From assembly GCA_002284615.2 (NCBI GenBank), contig MU069626.1, positions 186,108-205,955 on the forward strand: DNA of 19,848 nucleotides, in the 5' to 3' direction. The notes beneath the pieces were generated by a model. That model did no database searches. It saw only the letters and a list, made by a program, of their open reading frames with translations, and was not told the origin of the DNA. The translations under genes were made by a program, and so were the position numbers. Shown here one piece after another: positions 1 through 7,944 of this stretch; position 1 is the first letter of the stretch, and each line of letters opens with the position of its first letter. The DNA is from Dunaliella salina. Lineage: Eukaryota > Chlorophyta > Chlorophyceae > Chlamydomonadales > Dunaliellaceae.

Positions 1-36
<36 letters not shown>
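1..36. repeat. (AC)18 microsatellite at the window edge
   Basis: This is a perfect AC dinucleotide tract running off the left edge. It ends 15 bases before a candidate 3' splice site at 50/51, so it probably lies in the upstream intron of the plus-strand gene, in the place where a polypyrimidine tract would normally be. Confidence 0.97.
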
Positions 37-38
<2 letters not shown>

Positions 39-51
39 GCATCCTTGGCAG

Positions 52-338
52 GCTCCACCGCGGCAGCCCTGGCTGCTGCGGCTAATGGCACCACCCCTAA
101 CGCCACTGCCGCCACCCCTGCTGCCCTCCTCGGTCTTATTTTGGCTCCCCTACTTGCCCAAGCCCCCGCATCCCTCTCCACACCCTCCATCTCTAGCTCC
201 TCTAGCAGTGACCTAAGTAGCCTTAGCAGCTGCAGCAGCATGTCAGTTTCATCGTCGTCCTTGGCCTTGGACTTGGCCATGGGCCCCAGCACAGCTGCGT
301 CTGCTGCTGCGGCTGCAGCGATGCTACCATCTTTGCAG
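52..338 (+). CDS. Internal exon of an unidentified Ala/Ser-rich protein
   Basis: The frame is open for 287 nt, bounded by an acceptor (CTTGGCAG, ending at 51) and a donor (TTTGCAG followed by GTGTGG, ending at 338). It enters in phase 1 and leaves in phase 0, compatible with the terminal exon at 1772-1933. The peptide is low complexity: an Ala/Thr/Asn/Pro stretch, a short hydrophobic Leu-rich segment (LLGLILAPLLAQ), a run of about 25 mostly Ser residues, then an Ala run. No family is recognised. The hydrophobic segment followed by a Ser-rich stretch could suit a secreted or wall protein, but this is weak. The minus strand is also open here, in an acidic and Leu-rich frame, so the strand assignment rests on the splice sites and on phase agreement with the next exon. 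Confidence 0.5.
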
Positions 339-520
339 GTGTGGAAGGGGCAGTGTGTGCTGGAGGGGGAGCGTTTGCTTGAGGGGCAGTGTGCGCCATC
401 GCTGCAGGTGTGTAAGGGGCAGTGAGTGCTTGAGGGGCAGTGTGTGGATGAGGGGCAGTGTGCGCCATCGCTGCAGGTGTGTAAGAAGCAGTCTGTGTGC
501 TGGAGGGGGGGAAAGGAAAG
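339..520 (+). repeat. 69-bp tandem repeat carrying extra copies of the splice donor
   Basis: Two 69-bp units (339-407 and 408-476) follow the exon, and the start of a third follows 476. Each unit ends in CCATCGCTGCAG followed by GTGTG, closely matching the exon end CCATCTTTGCAG/GTGTG at 338/339. Candidate donors therefore recur at 338, 407 and 476, exactly 69 bp (23 codons) apart. The frame stays open through the first unit and stops at TGA soon after 420. Shorter GAGGGGCAGTGTG sub-repeats lie inside the units. Confidence 0.85.
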
Positions 521-1244
521 GGAGATGTCAAAGTGCAGTGTAGAATGCTGTGCCATGATACGCAGCTTTTGGTGAAGCTTGTTTGCTGTTCGCTGAAATT
601 CCTTGTTGTGCAGTACAGAGCAGCTGCATGCAGTGCTCATCCAGCAGCGTTTGCAGAAACTTGTGTGTATGTAGAGGCTGCTGGACAACCACCGCCTCTT
701 CCAGGCTTGCTGGTCCACAGATGTGCACGGATGCACACACAGATGATGCCACTCCATGTCAACACCTGTACATGGTCTATCAGGACGGGCCAATAGGCGT
801 ATTGAAATGCACTGGATGACTGGGAATGCTTACACCCGCGCTTTTGTTGCCACGTCAAGCGCCGAGCGAGTGGTGGACCACGAACGGAGCTACATACATG
901 TGCTACCCTTACTAACCTACTTATGAGGGCAGTCTAAAAAGGATGGTCTGCTCTGGGTACCATGCATAGTGTTCTCGTGTCATTGTGGCTGGTATGGCAG
1001 TGTGTCTGCACATGCGTCTGTGCTATGAAAGCATTGAGAGAGCCCCGGTTTTTTTTTTGAATTGAGAAAGCATGCTTTGGATGCACAGGGTGGTGGCCTT
1101 CATGTGTGATGGGAATGTGGTGTAAAAAAGTGTTGGGCAGCACGGTGAAATGACAGCCTGCACATGAGCTGCTTGAGCGAGTCTCGGGAGGAACCTCGGT
1201 TTGCATGCAGCATCTATCATGGTTGCATGACCGCACCCCTCTCG
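521..1244. other. Intron interior with no recognisable feature
   Basis: No coding segment, RNA gene or repeat family is supported in this stretch. The short open frames on both strands lack coding character. It is interpreted as the interior of the plus-strand gene's intron. Confidence 0.5.
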
Positions 1245-1586
1245 GTTGCCGTGTTCTCGCGCAGGCTGGCATCTGCTCTGCCACCTTGATCACTCTCATC
1301 CTGCCTTACTCATTTGACTCGATCTGCGTTATTCATGGTGATATACCACCATACATATGTTGCCGTGTTCTCGCGCAGGCTGGCATCTGCTCTGCCACCT
1401 TGATCGCTCTCATCCTGCCTTACTCATTTGACTCGATCTGCGTTATTCATGGTGATACACCACCATACATATGTTGCCGTGTTCTCGCGCAGGCTGGCAT
1501 CTGCTCTGCCACCTTGATCACTCTCATCCTGCCTTACTCATTTGACTCGATCTGCGCTATTCATGGTGATATGTATGGTGGTATGT
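1245..1586 (+). repeat. Three 114-bp tandem units resembling the intron 3' end
   Basis: Three near-identical units start at 1245, 1359 and 1473 with an exact period of 114 bp (38 codons), so one frame is open across all three. Each contains GTTCTCGCGCAG followed by GCTGGCATCTGC. This resembles the real acceptor at 1760-1782, ACACGCAG followed by GGTGGCATCCGC. The TCATCC...CTCATTTG segment is also shared with the sequence just before that acceptor. The units look like amplified copies of the intron-exon junction rather than unrelated satellite. The third unit ends differently from the other two, with an inverted segment. Confidence 0.9.
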
Positions 1587-1605
1587 AGGGTTGGTCAATG
1601 CCATT

Positions 1606-1608
<3 letters not shown>

Positions 1609-1638
<30 letters not shown>
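1609..1638. repeat. (AT)15 microsatellite
   Basis: A perfect AT dinucleotide tract lies in the intron, shortly after the 114-bp repeats. Confidence 0.95.
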
Positions 1639-1645
<7 letters not shown>

Positions 1646-1771
1646 CACACATATACGTTTGCCGAATGTACTGGATGTTCCTTGCCACGTATTCATGGCA
1701 TGTTTATACGTAATGTGATGCTGGTGTTGATCGCTTTGCTCATCCCTCCTCATTTGCATGTTCACACGCAG

Positions 1772-1933
1772 GGTGGCATCCGCTATGCTGCAGATGCAGA
1801 CTCGCTGGCAGTCATCGCCTGCGGCAGCGCTGAAGTCATGGCTGCTGCCAATGCATCGGCAGCGCTGGGCGGCGTGGAGCAAGCCGGTGCTGGCCTGTGG
1901 TGGAGCGACGAGGACTCCTTCCTCAGAGAGTAA
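1772..1933 (+). CDS. Terminal exon of the unidentified plus-strand gene
   Basis: The acceptor is CACACGCAG ending at 1771. The exon starts with GGT in phase 0, matching the phase-0 donor at 338, and encodes 53 residues to a TAA at 1931-1933. The peptide begins GGIRYAADADSLAVIACGS, continues as an Ala-rich helical-looking stretch, and ends in a short acidic tail (WWSDEDSFLRE). No family is recognised. The non-repetitive composition and a clean stop make this the best-supported part of the gene. No TGTAA polyadenylation signal was found in the next few hundred bases, so the 3' end is not located. Confidence 0.6.
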   Translation, partial: GGIRYAADADSLAVIACGSAEVMAAANASAALGGVEQAGAGLWWSDEDSFLRE

Positions 1934-2661
1934 AGGAGGGGATTATGCAGGCTGTCCCTAGGTTATCGCTACGGGGGGGGGGGAGGGGGGGATGCAGGCA
2001 GTGCTTAAGTTAATCCTGAGTTATCCCACTCACGTAGAAGGCAGGACTGGGTGAGGCCGAATGCTTCATTATGGACTCTTTCCAATTTCTGGAGTAGCTG
2101 TTTCATGTGTTGTCCTAACCGGGCCAATCAGCTCTGTACCAGTCCCCCCCACCCCACATGCACACACACATGCCTACACTGCGCGGCAGAGGTCTGCCAA
2201 ACATAGTGCTTCGCAATGCCCAGGCAGTTGATATGTGAGAGAAGGTATTGGAGGAGGAAGCGGGTGGTTATTGGTATTTGATGGAGGGGTGCCCTGCGTG
2301 AAAAGAAAAGAAAAGAAAACTACCCTGCGTGCACTGTGAGTGTGTGGATCTGGAGTTAGGTATTTTCTAGAGAGTGAGAGCCGAAGTGTCCTTGAGAGCA
2401 ACATTGAGTCGGGCAAATCATTTTTTTCTGTTGGACATCAACTGTATCTACCCTTCCATCAAAACGGCTTGTCAACTTGCTTTCACATTGCCTGCTTGCT
2501 TGCTGCAACCAGGTCCTCATCCTGGATTGCCTCGCAGATTGTTTATTTTTGCTTCTTTTTCTGCACTTTCCCAGGTTAATTTCCCTTTTCTCACAAAGTA
2601 TGTCTCAGAGGCTCGGAATTCACAATCTCTTAGATTCTACCTACCTAACCAGCCATGCTGA
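1934..2661. other. 3' flank of the plus-strand gene, no gene seen
   Basis: This contains a G-run near 1973-1990, a short CA-rich patch near 2159, and the (AAAAG)n insertion-like feature at 2292-2331. The open frames at 2340-2668 are T-rich and show no recognisable protein. It probably includes the 3'UTR of the upstream gene followed by intergenic DNA. Confidence 0.5.
2292..2331. repeat. (AAAAG)n patch flanked by 9-bp direct repeats
   Basis: CCCTGCGTG occurs at 2292-2300 and again at 2323-2331. Between them lie about 20 bp of AAAAG repeats plus CTA. The patch resembles the reverse complement of the CTTTT tail of family B LINEs here, flanked by what looks like a target-site duplication. Confidence 0.55.
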
Positions 2662-3360
2662 AAAATAAGAAATAGAAAAGTCTATGCAGGCCAGAGGCTG
2701 TACATTCAGGAACGGTCCCCTAGCTGGCAAGCTAGCAGGGTCCTCACCAAATGGCCCTCAGGACCTAAACTAGACAAAGCTGGCCTAGGTGAGAGCCAGA
2801 AGCAGAGCTAATGAGGGTCCTGAGTGTTGTCCGCCATGCTCCTGGGCGCGTGCAGACTCTCCTTCTACTGCTTTCTACTGCCGCGTGTCTGTCAGACCCC
2901 CCCCCCCCCCCCCGCCCCCCCAAATTGGAGAATGCCTGGTGTTAATGATGGATGGCATGCAGCTTAGCTCGGTTGCTGGCGATTCAGCTTTTTGCTGCTA
3001 AGGCCCAGATTCATGAGGATTGATCGTGTACTTGTTGTAGTTGGTGCCAACCCCACAAGATGGTGTGCACAGTCAATCCGTTATTCCCGTTCAGAATTCT
3101 TGAGCTGCGGTTTAAGTCTACTATAGTGTGAGAATGTTGAGCTCCTGGAGTTTCCCAAGTAATGAAGGGGTTTATGTCGGGGCGAAATTTCCAACATGTC
3201 ATGAGGAGGGATCCCAGAGGGGCAAGATGGACTTGTCATTCTGGGATAGGGCATACAAAGATAGCATCAGGGCGTTTGGTGGTGGGCAGAGGGGCCATCA
3301 CCATTAGGGAAAGGCCTGTTAGGAATACCTCGTAGCATGTTCTCAGAGACTTTTGTGCCT
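2662..3360 (-). mobile_element. Family B LINE copy A, 3' part (degenerate)
   Basis: Read on the minus strand, this copy starts with a degenerate endonuclease segment (KRPDAIFV, then KFRPDINPFIT and QHSHTI). It continues with the conserved C-terminal module (LTVHTILWGW) and the 3'UTR. The 3'UTR keeps the GAGGGCC/GGACCC stem-loop and the terminal CATAGACTTTTC motif with an interrupted T-rich tail at 2662-2682. Frameshifts and stops interrupt the frame. A 17-bp C run and a 7-bp C run (2897-2921) are a homopolymer expansion inside the copy. The 5' boundary is approximate, and no target-site duplication was found. Confidence 0.75.
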
Positions 3361-3590
3361 TGTTCTAGGAGTCTCTCAGAATTGCAAGCATCCATGCCAA
3401 TCAGGGATGAGCCACACCTGCCTTTTCTTGGGGATCCTACAAGGAGAAGAAGGCCTCCAGTTAAACAGACTGACTCCTAGCCTGGGGATTCTACACAGAG
3501 GCAAAGGCTCACATGGTGCCTGTTGGTGTGCATTCTGCACATTGTTGAGTTCGGACTCCTGAGGACCATGTGGTTCATGCTGTTTATATC
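3361..3590. other. Unassigned stretch between LINE fragments
   Basis: No domain is recognised. Two loosely similar segments (around 3428 and 3482) share GGGGATYCTACA. A short direct repeat, TTATATCATCACAA, occurs twice 23 bp apart near 3585-3620. Confidence 0.4.
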
Positions 3591-4524
3591 ATCACAAGGT
3601 AAGGTTATATCATCACAAAGCGTGCATTTTCCAGAGCTGGAAGACTTGTTGAATATCTACCGCGCAAACTTTGGATTGTATCAAAAGGAGTTGCTGATCT
3701 CTTAGTTAGCAAGATGATAGTTTGAACTGCGAGCTGAAAATCTGCTTAGACACCAACACTGAAGAAACTCTGCTGATGGCACAGAATCAATATCAAAATA
3801 TTACTCAGAGCTTGCACATCAAAACACCCCGAGGCAGGCATCGCAAAAACACACCATACTAGTTGGAGTTATTGGGACTATCCATGCTTCCCCCGCGCAG
3901 GGGGTTTGGGGGGAGGGGGGCTATAGGGCGGGCTGCTTACAGGAGGGCGAGGCAAAAAGGAGGAAAGATGGCCTACAGATCGCTGGCCCCGCATTAGCTT
4001 GACTGCTCATGGCTTGCCTCCGTTGGTGAAACTCACCGTTAGCGTCAGCGTTGACTGCTGGGTCTTTCCTTCATGCACGCTGGTTGTGCCCAGCGTAGAC
4101 TTTTCCTTTTCCTTGAACTGCGAGCTTATGAGTTGGCAGTGGCGGTTGACGGTTGGTGCCGGTCCAGCAGCCTCCCCATCCGACCCGCTACAACAAGAAC
4201 TACAAGAAGATGTTTACACCTAAAACCAGGGACTGAAGAAATCACATTAATGGCAGTGCCATTAAACATAAAAAATGATGACGTCCCACCATTCTCTGGT
4301 TCGGGCGTCTACAAACCAAGAGGTGCAGGTATTATTGTGGCACTCCAACAAGGGCAAACTGACATTACCTCTGATAGTGCATCCTGCCTCTCCCATGTTT
4401 TAAAACAAACCCTGAATCCAATGCGCATGAGGAACCACCTGCTTCAAGTTGAAGAGATCATTCACGCTTTGTCAACCATATCACAGCATTTCCCACACCC
4501 TATCCATTTCTACAAAGTCAAATA
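3591..4524 (+). mobile_element. Family B LINE copy F: RNase H region, interrupted by copy E
   Basis: The flanks of the copy E insertion belong to one older plus-strand copy. The recognisable part is an RNase H-like domain at about 4300-4522: GSGVYKPRGAG, then VALQQGQTDITSDSASC and IHFYKVK. The TDS Asp and the Tyr-Lys-Val-Lys segment before the catalytic His match copy C. The usual N-R-A-E-L segment is missing, because GVYKPRGAG runs directly into IIVALQQG, so the domain is internally deleted and cannot be active. The copy stops at 4522, tail-to-tail against copy C. The upstream portion (3591-3721) has no recognised motif. Confidence 0.65.
3736..4112 (+). mobile_element. Family B LINE copy E, 5'-truncated insertion with 14-bp TSD
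   Basis: TTGAACTGCGAGCT flanks this copy exactly at 3722-3735 and 4113-4126. The copy starts inside the endonuclease motif (LKICLDTNTEETL), continues into AQNQYQNITQSL and a frameshifted ILVGVIGTI module, crosses a GC-rich patch (3893-3930), and ends with a 3'UTR. The 3'UTR carries the CGCTGG/CCAGCG hairpin and the terminal GCGTAGACTTTTCCTTTTCC. The GAGCT of the duplication also completes the family sequence at the 5' junction, so microhomology at that end is possible. Confidence 0.8.
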
Positions 4525-4623
4525 GTGGAGATCTTTTGCAGCTTTGCGGGCTTTGCCTTTGATTAGGCCAAGTTGGCAGAGGAAATCAATAGTGTAAATT
4601 GAAGATAGTTCCAGCAAGTCCAA

Positions 4624-5067
4624 TTATTGTGATGTGCAATGCGATTCTGTTATTGTGGTGTGTGCAACGGAGATTTTTTGTGCGCAGGCTGTCAACGGTG
4701 TGTTTGTGCTGATTTCATGCTGTGTGGATTGTTTTTTCAGGTTTGGTGTCAGACCAAAATTTAGCTCAATGAGGGGGGTATCTCTGTCTCTGGGATTCAT
4801 ATTTCGCGGGTGATGTGTGGAGTCTCCGCCTTCAATGGGCAAAACTATAATGCCATCAGGGCGACTGAGCTGTGCGTTTGGTGGTTGTCTGGATGGAAAC
4901 AGCCAATGTGGAACTTGTTGTTGGACACTGTTTAGGATTTCTATCTCCTGGGAGCAGAGCCTCTCTGTATTGCGTGCATCTCTAGAGACAATGAAAGATC
5001 CATAGTCTCCTTTGCTGATTGCTTCACCGCAGATGCTGAGTGCTTGATGGTGGCGATTTATGTTCAT
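4624..5067 (-). pseudogene. Restriction-like endonuclease segment of family B copy C
   Basis: A 147-codon open frame follows the CCHC finger after a stop/frame break. It has NRHHQALSICGEAISKGD, HWLFPSRQP, RPDGIIVLP and, about 30 residues on, LIELNFGLT. The R-P-D-G...E-x-K layout fits a PD-(D/E)xK-fold nuclease as in REL-containing LINEs, but the catalytic Lys position reads Asn here. Copies B and G keep E-L-K. Confidence 0.7.
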
Positions 5068-5076
5068 TCTGTTTAT

Positions 5077-5304
5077 CTATGGGTGAGTGCATCTGAGTAA
5101 GGTATGGGAGGTGCTATCAGGTGTACCACAAAATGGGCAAAGAGAAGGCCCAGGGTAGCCACTAAAGCGTCTGGCATGTTTGCCATTGTAAAGGGTGTCC
5201 GTTCGATACTTGAGGACATTGGTTTGTTCTTTGAGAGCCACAGCTTTCATGTGCCAGAAAGCATTGCTAATTTTTGGATTGGCAGTGGGGTGAGCATTAA
5301 ACAT
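5077..5304 (-). pseudogene. CCHC zinc-finger segment of family B copy C
   Basis: A 75-codon open frame encodes KISNAFWHMKAVALKEQ, a basic GKHARRF stretch and CPFC-x7-H-x4-C near its end. Established knowledge: LINEs with a restriction-like endonuclease carry a CCHC motif of this spacing just before the nuclease. The same segment is conserved in copy J at 9741-9911. It forms part of a dead element. Confidence 0.75.
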
Positions 5305-5392
5305 TCTGAGCAGGTTCTGCCAATTTTGGTAGCTCTATGTGCTGAGGTTTGCTGTTCCCAATTTGTGCTTTTCATGCATTGTTTGTAAAGTC

Positions 5393-6176
5393 GAGAGTCA
5401 AAAGTCTGCGCTGGCACTTACCAGCGTGCATTAAAAAAGACTCAATAGTTAGCACTGGCACTAACAGTGAACCCCACCAAAAAAGGCTAGCTATGAGCAG
5501 CCCAGCTAATGCGGGTCCGGTGGGTCGTTGGCCATCCGTCAGGCTGCGTGCCTCGCTGTCCTGTCCGCAGCCCTCCCTGTAGCTCCCTCCCCCAGACCCC
5601 CATTGCTTATGTTACTGAATTGAATGGCACATTTGGTATTGTGGATTTTTGTTAGGGACTTTACAGCGTGAAAGTGGAGTTCTTTGGCAGTTTTGTGAGC
5701 TTTGTCTTTGGTTAGGCCAAATTTCCAGAGGGGATCAATAGTGAAGGGATTCAAGATAGTTCCAGCAACTCCAATTAGTATGGTATGTAGTGTGACTCTG
5801 TCATTGCGATGCATGCCTCAAAGAGATCTTGTGCATAAGTTTATAATGGTGTGTTTGTGCTGATTTTGTGCAGTGTGGAGAGTTTGTTCGGATTTGGTGT
5901 CAGAACAAAATTTGAGCTCAATGAGGTGGATATCTCTGTCTCTGGGATTCATATCCTGCGGGTGATGTGTGGAGTCTCTGCCTTCAAGGGGTAAAACCAC
6001 AATGCCATCAAGGCGACTGAGCTGTGTGTGTGGTGGTTGTCTGGATGGAAACAGCCAATGTGGAATTTGTCGGTGTACAGAATTCGGAATTTCCATTTCC
6101 AGGGAGCGTAGCCTCTCTGTATTACATGCATCTACAGGGACGATGTAAGATCCAAAGTCTCCTTTGCTTATTGCTT
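5393..6176 (-). mobile_element. Family B LINE copy B, 5'-truncated insertion into copy C, 16-bp imperfect TSD
   Basis: CATTGTGTTTAAATTC (6177-6192) and CATTGTTTGTAAAGTC (5377-5392) match at 13 of 16 positions and flank the copy. Its 5' end starts at EAISKGD. It keeps RLDGIVVLP and IELKFCSDT (E-x-K intact, Pro before Asp changed to Leu). The C-terminal module VTLHTILIGVAGTI is at 5600-5814. The 3'UTR ends with a CGCTGG/CCAGCG hairpin and GCGCAGACTTTTGACTC. Removing the copy joins the LSNLRDEFKH linker of copy C to MHEKHKLG, matching the order in copy J. It lacks a long T-rich tail. Confidence 0.8.
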
Positions 6177-6620
6177 CATTGTGTTTAAATTCGTCTCGGA
6201 GGTTTGAAAGTAGCCAGTATATGAGAGCTGTTTATTGTGGCAGCAGCAAGCCAATAGAGGTGGGAGAAAGGAGTCTGCCTGGGCGAGGAGGTATCAGCTT
6301 CTTCAGGGAACACAGCTGCTTAAAATGCAAGAGCACCTGCGCCTTCATCACCAAGGATGCCACTGTGTGACTAAACTTTGTAGAAGTGTATAGGGTTCTC
6401 TGATGCACTAATGCAAGTTATTATCTCTTTGGGTAGTGGTGCATGTAAGTGCATGGACATGTTCCCGGGTTTGAGGATCTGGTTTCTAATCTGATTCAGT
6501 GCTGAAGGATTGTCAGTCACAATTGAAATGTGCCCTTGCTGTAGAGCTACCAATATTGCAGCGAGGCCAACAGCATATCTTTTGATCTCTGCAAGTAGGT
6601 GCTAAGTGGGGTGCGCGAGC

Positions 6621-7144
6621 CGTGGGGTGCAGTGTATGGCCAGAAGGAACAAAATGATTGTATCAAGGGAAATTAAGGAAGCAGGCGTTGCCTTACAAAT
6701 GTATTTGCCATTTCCAGCCAGGCCACCGATTAACCCCATTCAAGCTTTGTTAGAGGCATCATGGTTGGCCGCAACTCTGTGCCAAATCGGGGGCACAACC
6801 TTGCAGCGTGGGCGGGCTGGCGGCCGCTCCCCTCCCGCGCCTGCACCCTAGGAGGGCCTTCCCTAAGATGATTGCCCCCCATCGGCACGCTCCCCCAGTG
6901 CCCTTCGGCAAAATCTGACTCCGCAGCATGATTAGAAGACCTATTAGCAGCTTAAGTCCAGGAGCGCTGGCCATTTGGTGCGAGTTCAAAGATCCACTTT
7001 TTTCTGCCAAAATGGGTGCAAAACAGCCTCCAGGCCTGAGCCACCCAGGGCACCTCCACAACCCAAGTTTTCAGCGATCCTCAATGCTTGGGACATGAAA
7101 ACAAGTTTGATCATGCTTGGTATACCAAGGGCACACATAATCGC
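6621..7144. other. Unassigned stretch upstream of copy C
   Basis: No protein family, RNA or repeat is recognised on either strand. The open frames at 6606-6851 (+) and 6759-7061 (-) overlap each other and have shadow-like composition. Confidence 0.4.
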
Positions 7145-7162
7145 ATGCAAAAAGTGCAAATA

Positions 7163-7374
7163 CCATAATGATACTGAAAGGGGGCTGGACCCCCCGGGGG
7201 GTCCGGCCGCTAGGAGAACCAGATGCTCCTCCTGCGCATTCCTGCTATGACATTGCCATCTGTAAATGTTAGGTGTCGCTAGTCATACATCTTTGGTTGT
7301 AGGGGTTGCAGGTTTGGTTGTATGTTAGGTCTATCAGCTTTTTGTTGGCTGCAGAAAAGGTCGTGTGTGTCATG
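7163..7374. mobile_element. Possible 212-bp insertion with 17-18 bp direct repeats and a GC palindrome
   Basis: ATGCAAAAAGTGCAAATA (7145-7162) and ATGCAAAAGTGCAAATA (7375-7391) differ by one A and bracket 212 bp. That length suits a retroposition duplication. Near its left end lies the perfect 18-bp palindrome GGACCCCCCGGGGGGTCC (7187-7204), extending to 26 bp (7183-7208) with one mismatched pair. No terminal inverted repeats or coding sequence are seen. It could be a non-autonomous element, or a simple duplication. Confidence 0.5.
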
Positions 7375-7405
7375 ATGCAAAAGTGCAAATATTTTCCTCC
7401 ATGTG

Positions 7406-7777
7406 CTAGGTGCTTTTGAAAATTAAAGGGAGGGAAGTGTTTTGCTTCTCTGCAATCTGTTGACTGCTTCTGTGGTACCGCTTCCCTTCAGGGATTTCAC
7501 ATTGTAAATCCTGGGTTATTATGAAAAAGGCTTTGCTTTCCCTCATTGTTTCAAATGGCAAAAAGCTACTCGTGTCCGTTATTTCTTTTTCAGGAGGAGC
7601 GGGAGGAGGAAAATAGGCCTGGGGTCGGTTGAACATTAAACTTTCTGAGGGAAACTTGGCAAAAACCGTGGCATGGTCAGGGTAACATGTGAACCGGCGG
7701 ATGTGCGACGACTTGGAACATGAGTTGAAGTCATATGCACCAGGGCATGTACTACGTAGTACGATGACTTGGAACAT
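7406..7777 (-). pseudogene. Unidentified 123-codon ORF, possibly from a LINE endonuclease-RT linker
   Basis: The frame is open for 123 codons on the minus strand. RRFTCYPDHATVFAKF followed by a Pro-rich PPPAPPEKEITDTS segment resembles the end of a LINE APE-type endonuclease (terminal D-H motif) passing into the linker before RT. That resemblance is only from memory of family layout. Its start overlaps a 56-bp tandem duplication. It could equally be a chance ORF. Confidence 0.3.
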
Positions 7778-7800
7778 GAGTTGAAGTCACATGCAGGGCT
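7706..7800. repeat. 56-bp tandem duplication around a perfect 14-bp palindrome
   Basis: ACTTGGAACATGAGTTGAAG occurs at 7711 and 7767, in units offset by 56 bp. The second copy is preceded by the perfect palindrome GTACTACGTAGTAC (7749-7762). Confidence 0.8.
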
Positions 7801-7944
7801 ATGCACTTTTGGGTACGAGTCAAATTTCTTGCACCAAGCATCAAGGTTTTAGCGAGGCCACGTGCCTTCCATTATCATTTCAATCAAGTCAAAGGTCAAG
7901 TCATTCTTTCCTCATCATTTCCATCATGCACTTTTCTTTCGTTT
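7801..7944. other. Unassigned stretch with a short direct repeat
   Basis: TTTCCATCATGCA occurs at 7918-7930 and 7942-7954, and the second copy overlaps the start of family B copy D. Nothing else is recognised. Confidence 0.4.

Larger units (their letters stand above)
4525..6620 (-). mobile_element. Family B LINE copy C: RNase H, CCHC, endonuclease, C-module; interrupted by copy B
   Basis: This is the longest family B copy. In minus-strand order it holds: RNase H-like (about 6600-6290; LAAILVALQQG, VTDNPSAL, IHFYKV, then SHSGILGDEG); an LSNLRDEFKH linker; the copy B insertion; a CCHC finger (about 5145-5080) with C-x2-C-x7-H-x4-C spacing (CPFC...H...C); an RHH-containing stretch; the endonuclease core (RPDGIIVLP, then IELN where family members have IELK); and the start of the C-terminal module (TIIGLAGTIFN). 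It is truncated at 4525 before the 3'UTR. Stops, a frameshift and the Lys-to-Asn change show it is dead. RNase H plus a restriction-like endonuclease in one LINE matches what is known of Dualen/RandI; the family assignment is inference. Confidence 0.75.

Noticed and set aside
40..330. Minus-strand acidic, Leu-rich exon opposite the first exon
   Set aside because: The frame is open for nearly 100 codons and looks plausible, but its acceptor is poor. The plus-strand reading has good splice sites and phase agreement with a terminal exon. The possibility is not fully excluded.
1205..1588. Protein with three 38-residue repeats
   Set aside because: The open frame arises because the 114-bp unit is divisible by 3. 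The unit resembles the intron 3' junction and has no known repeat-protein signature.
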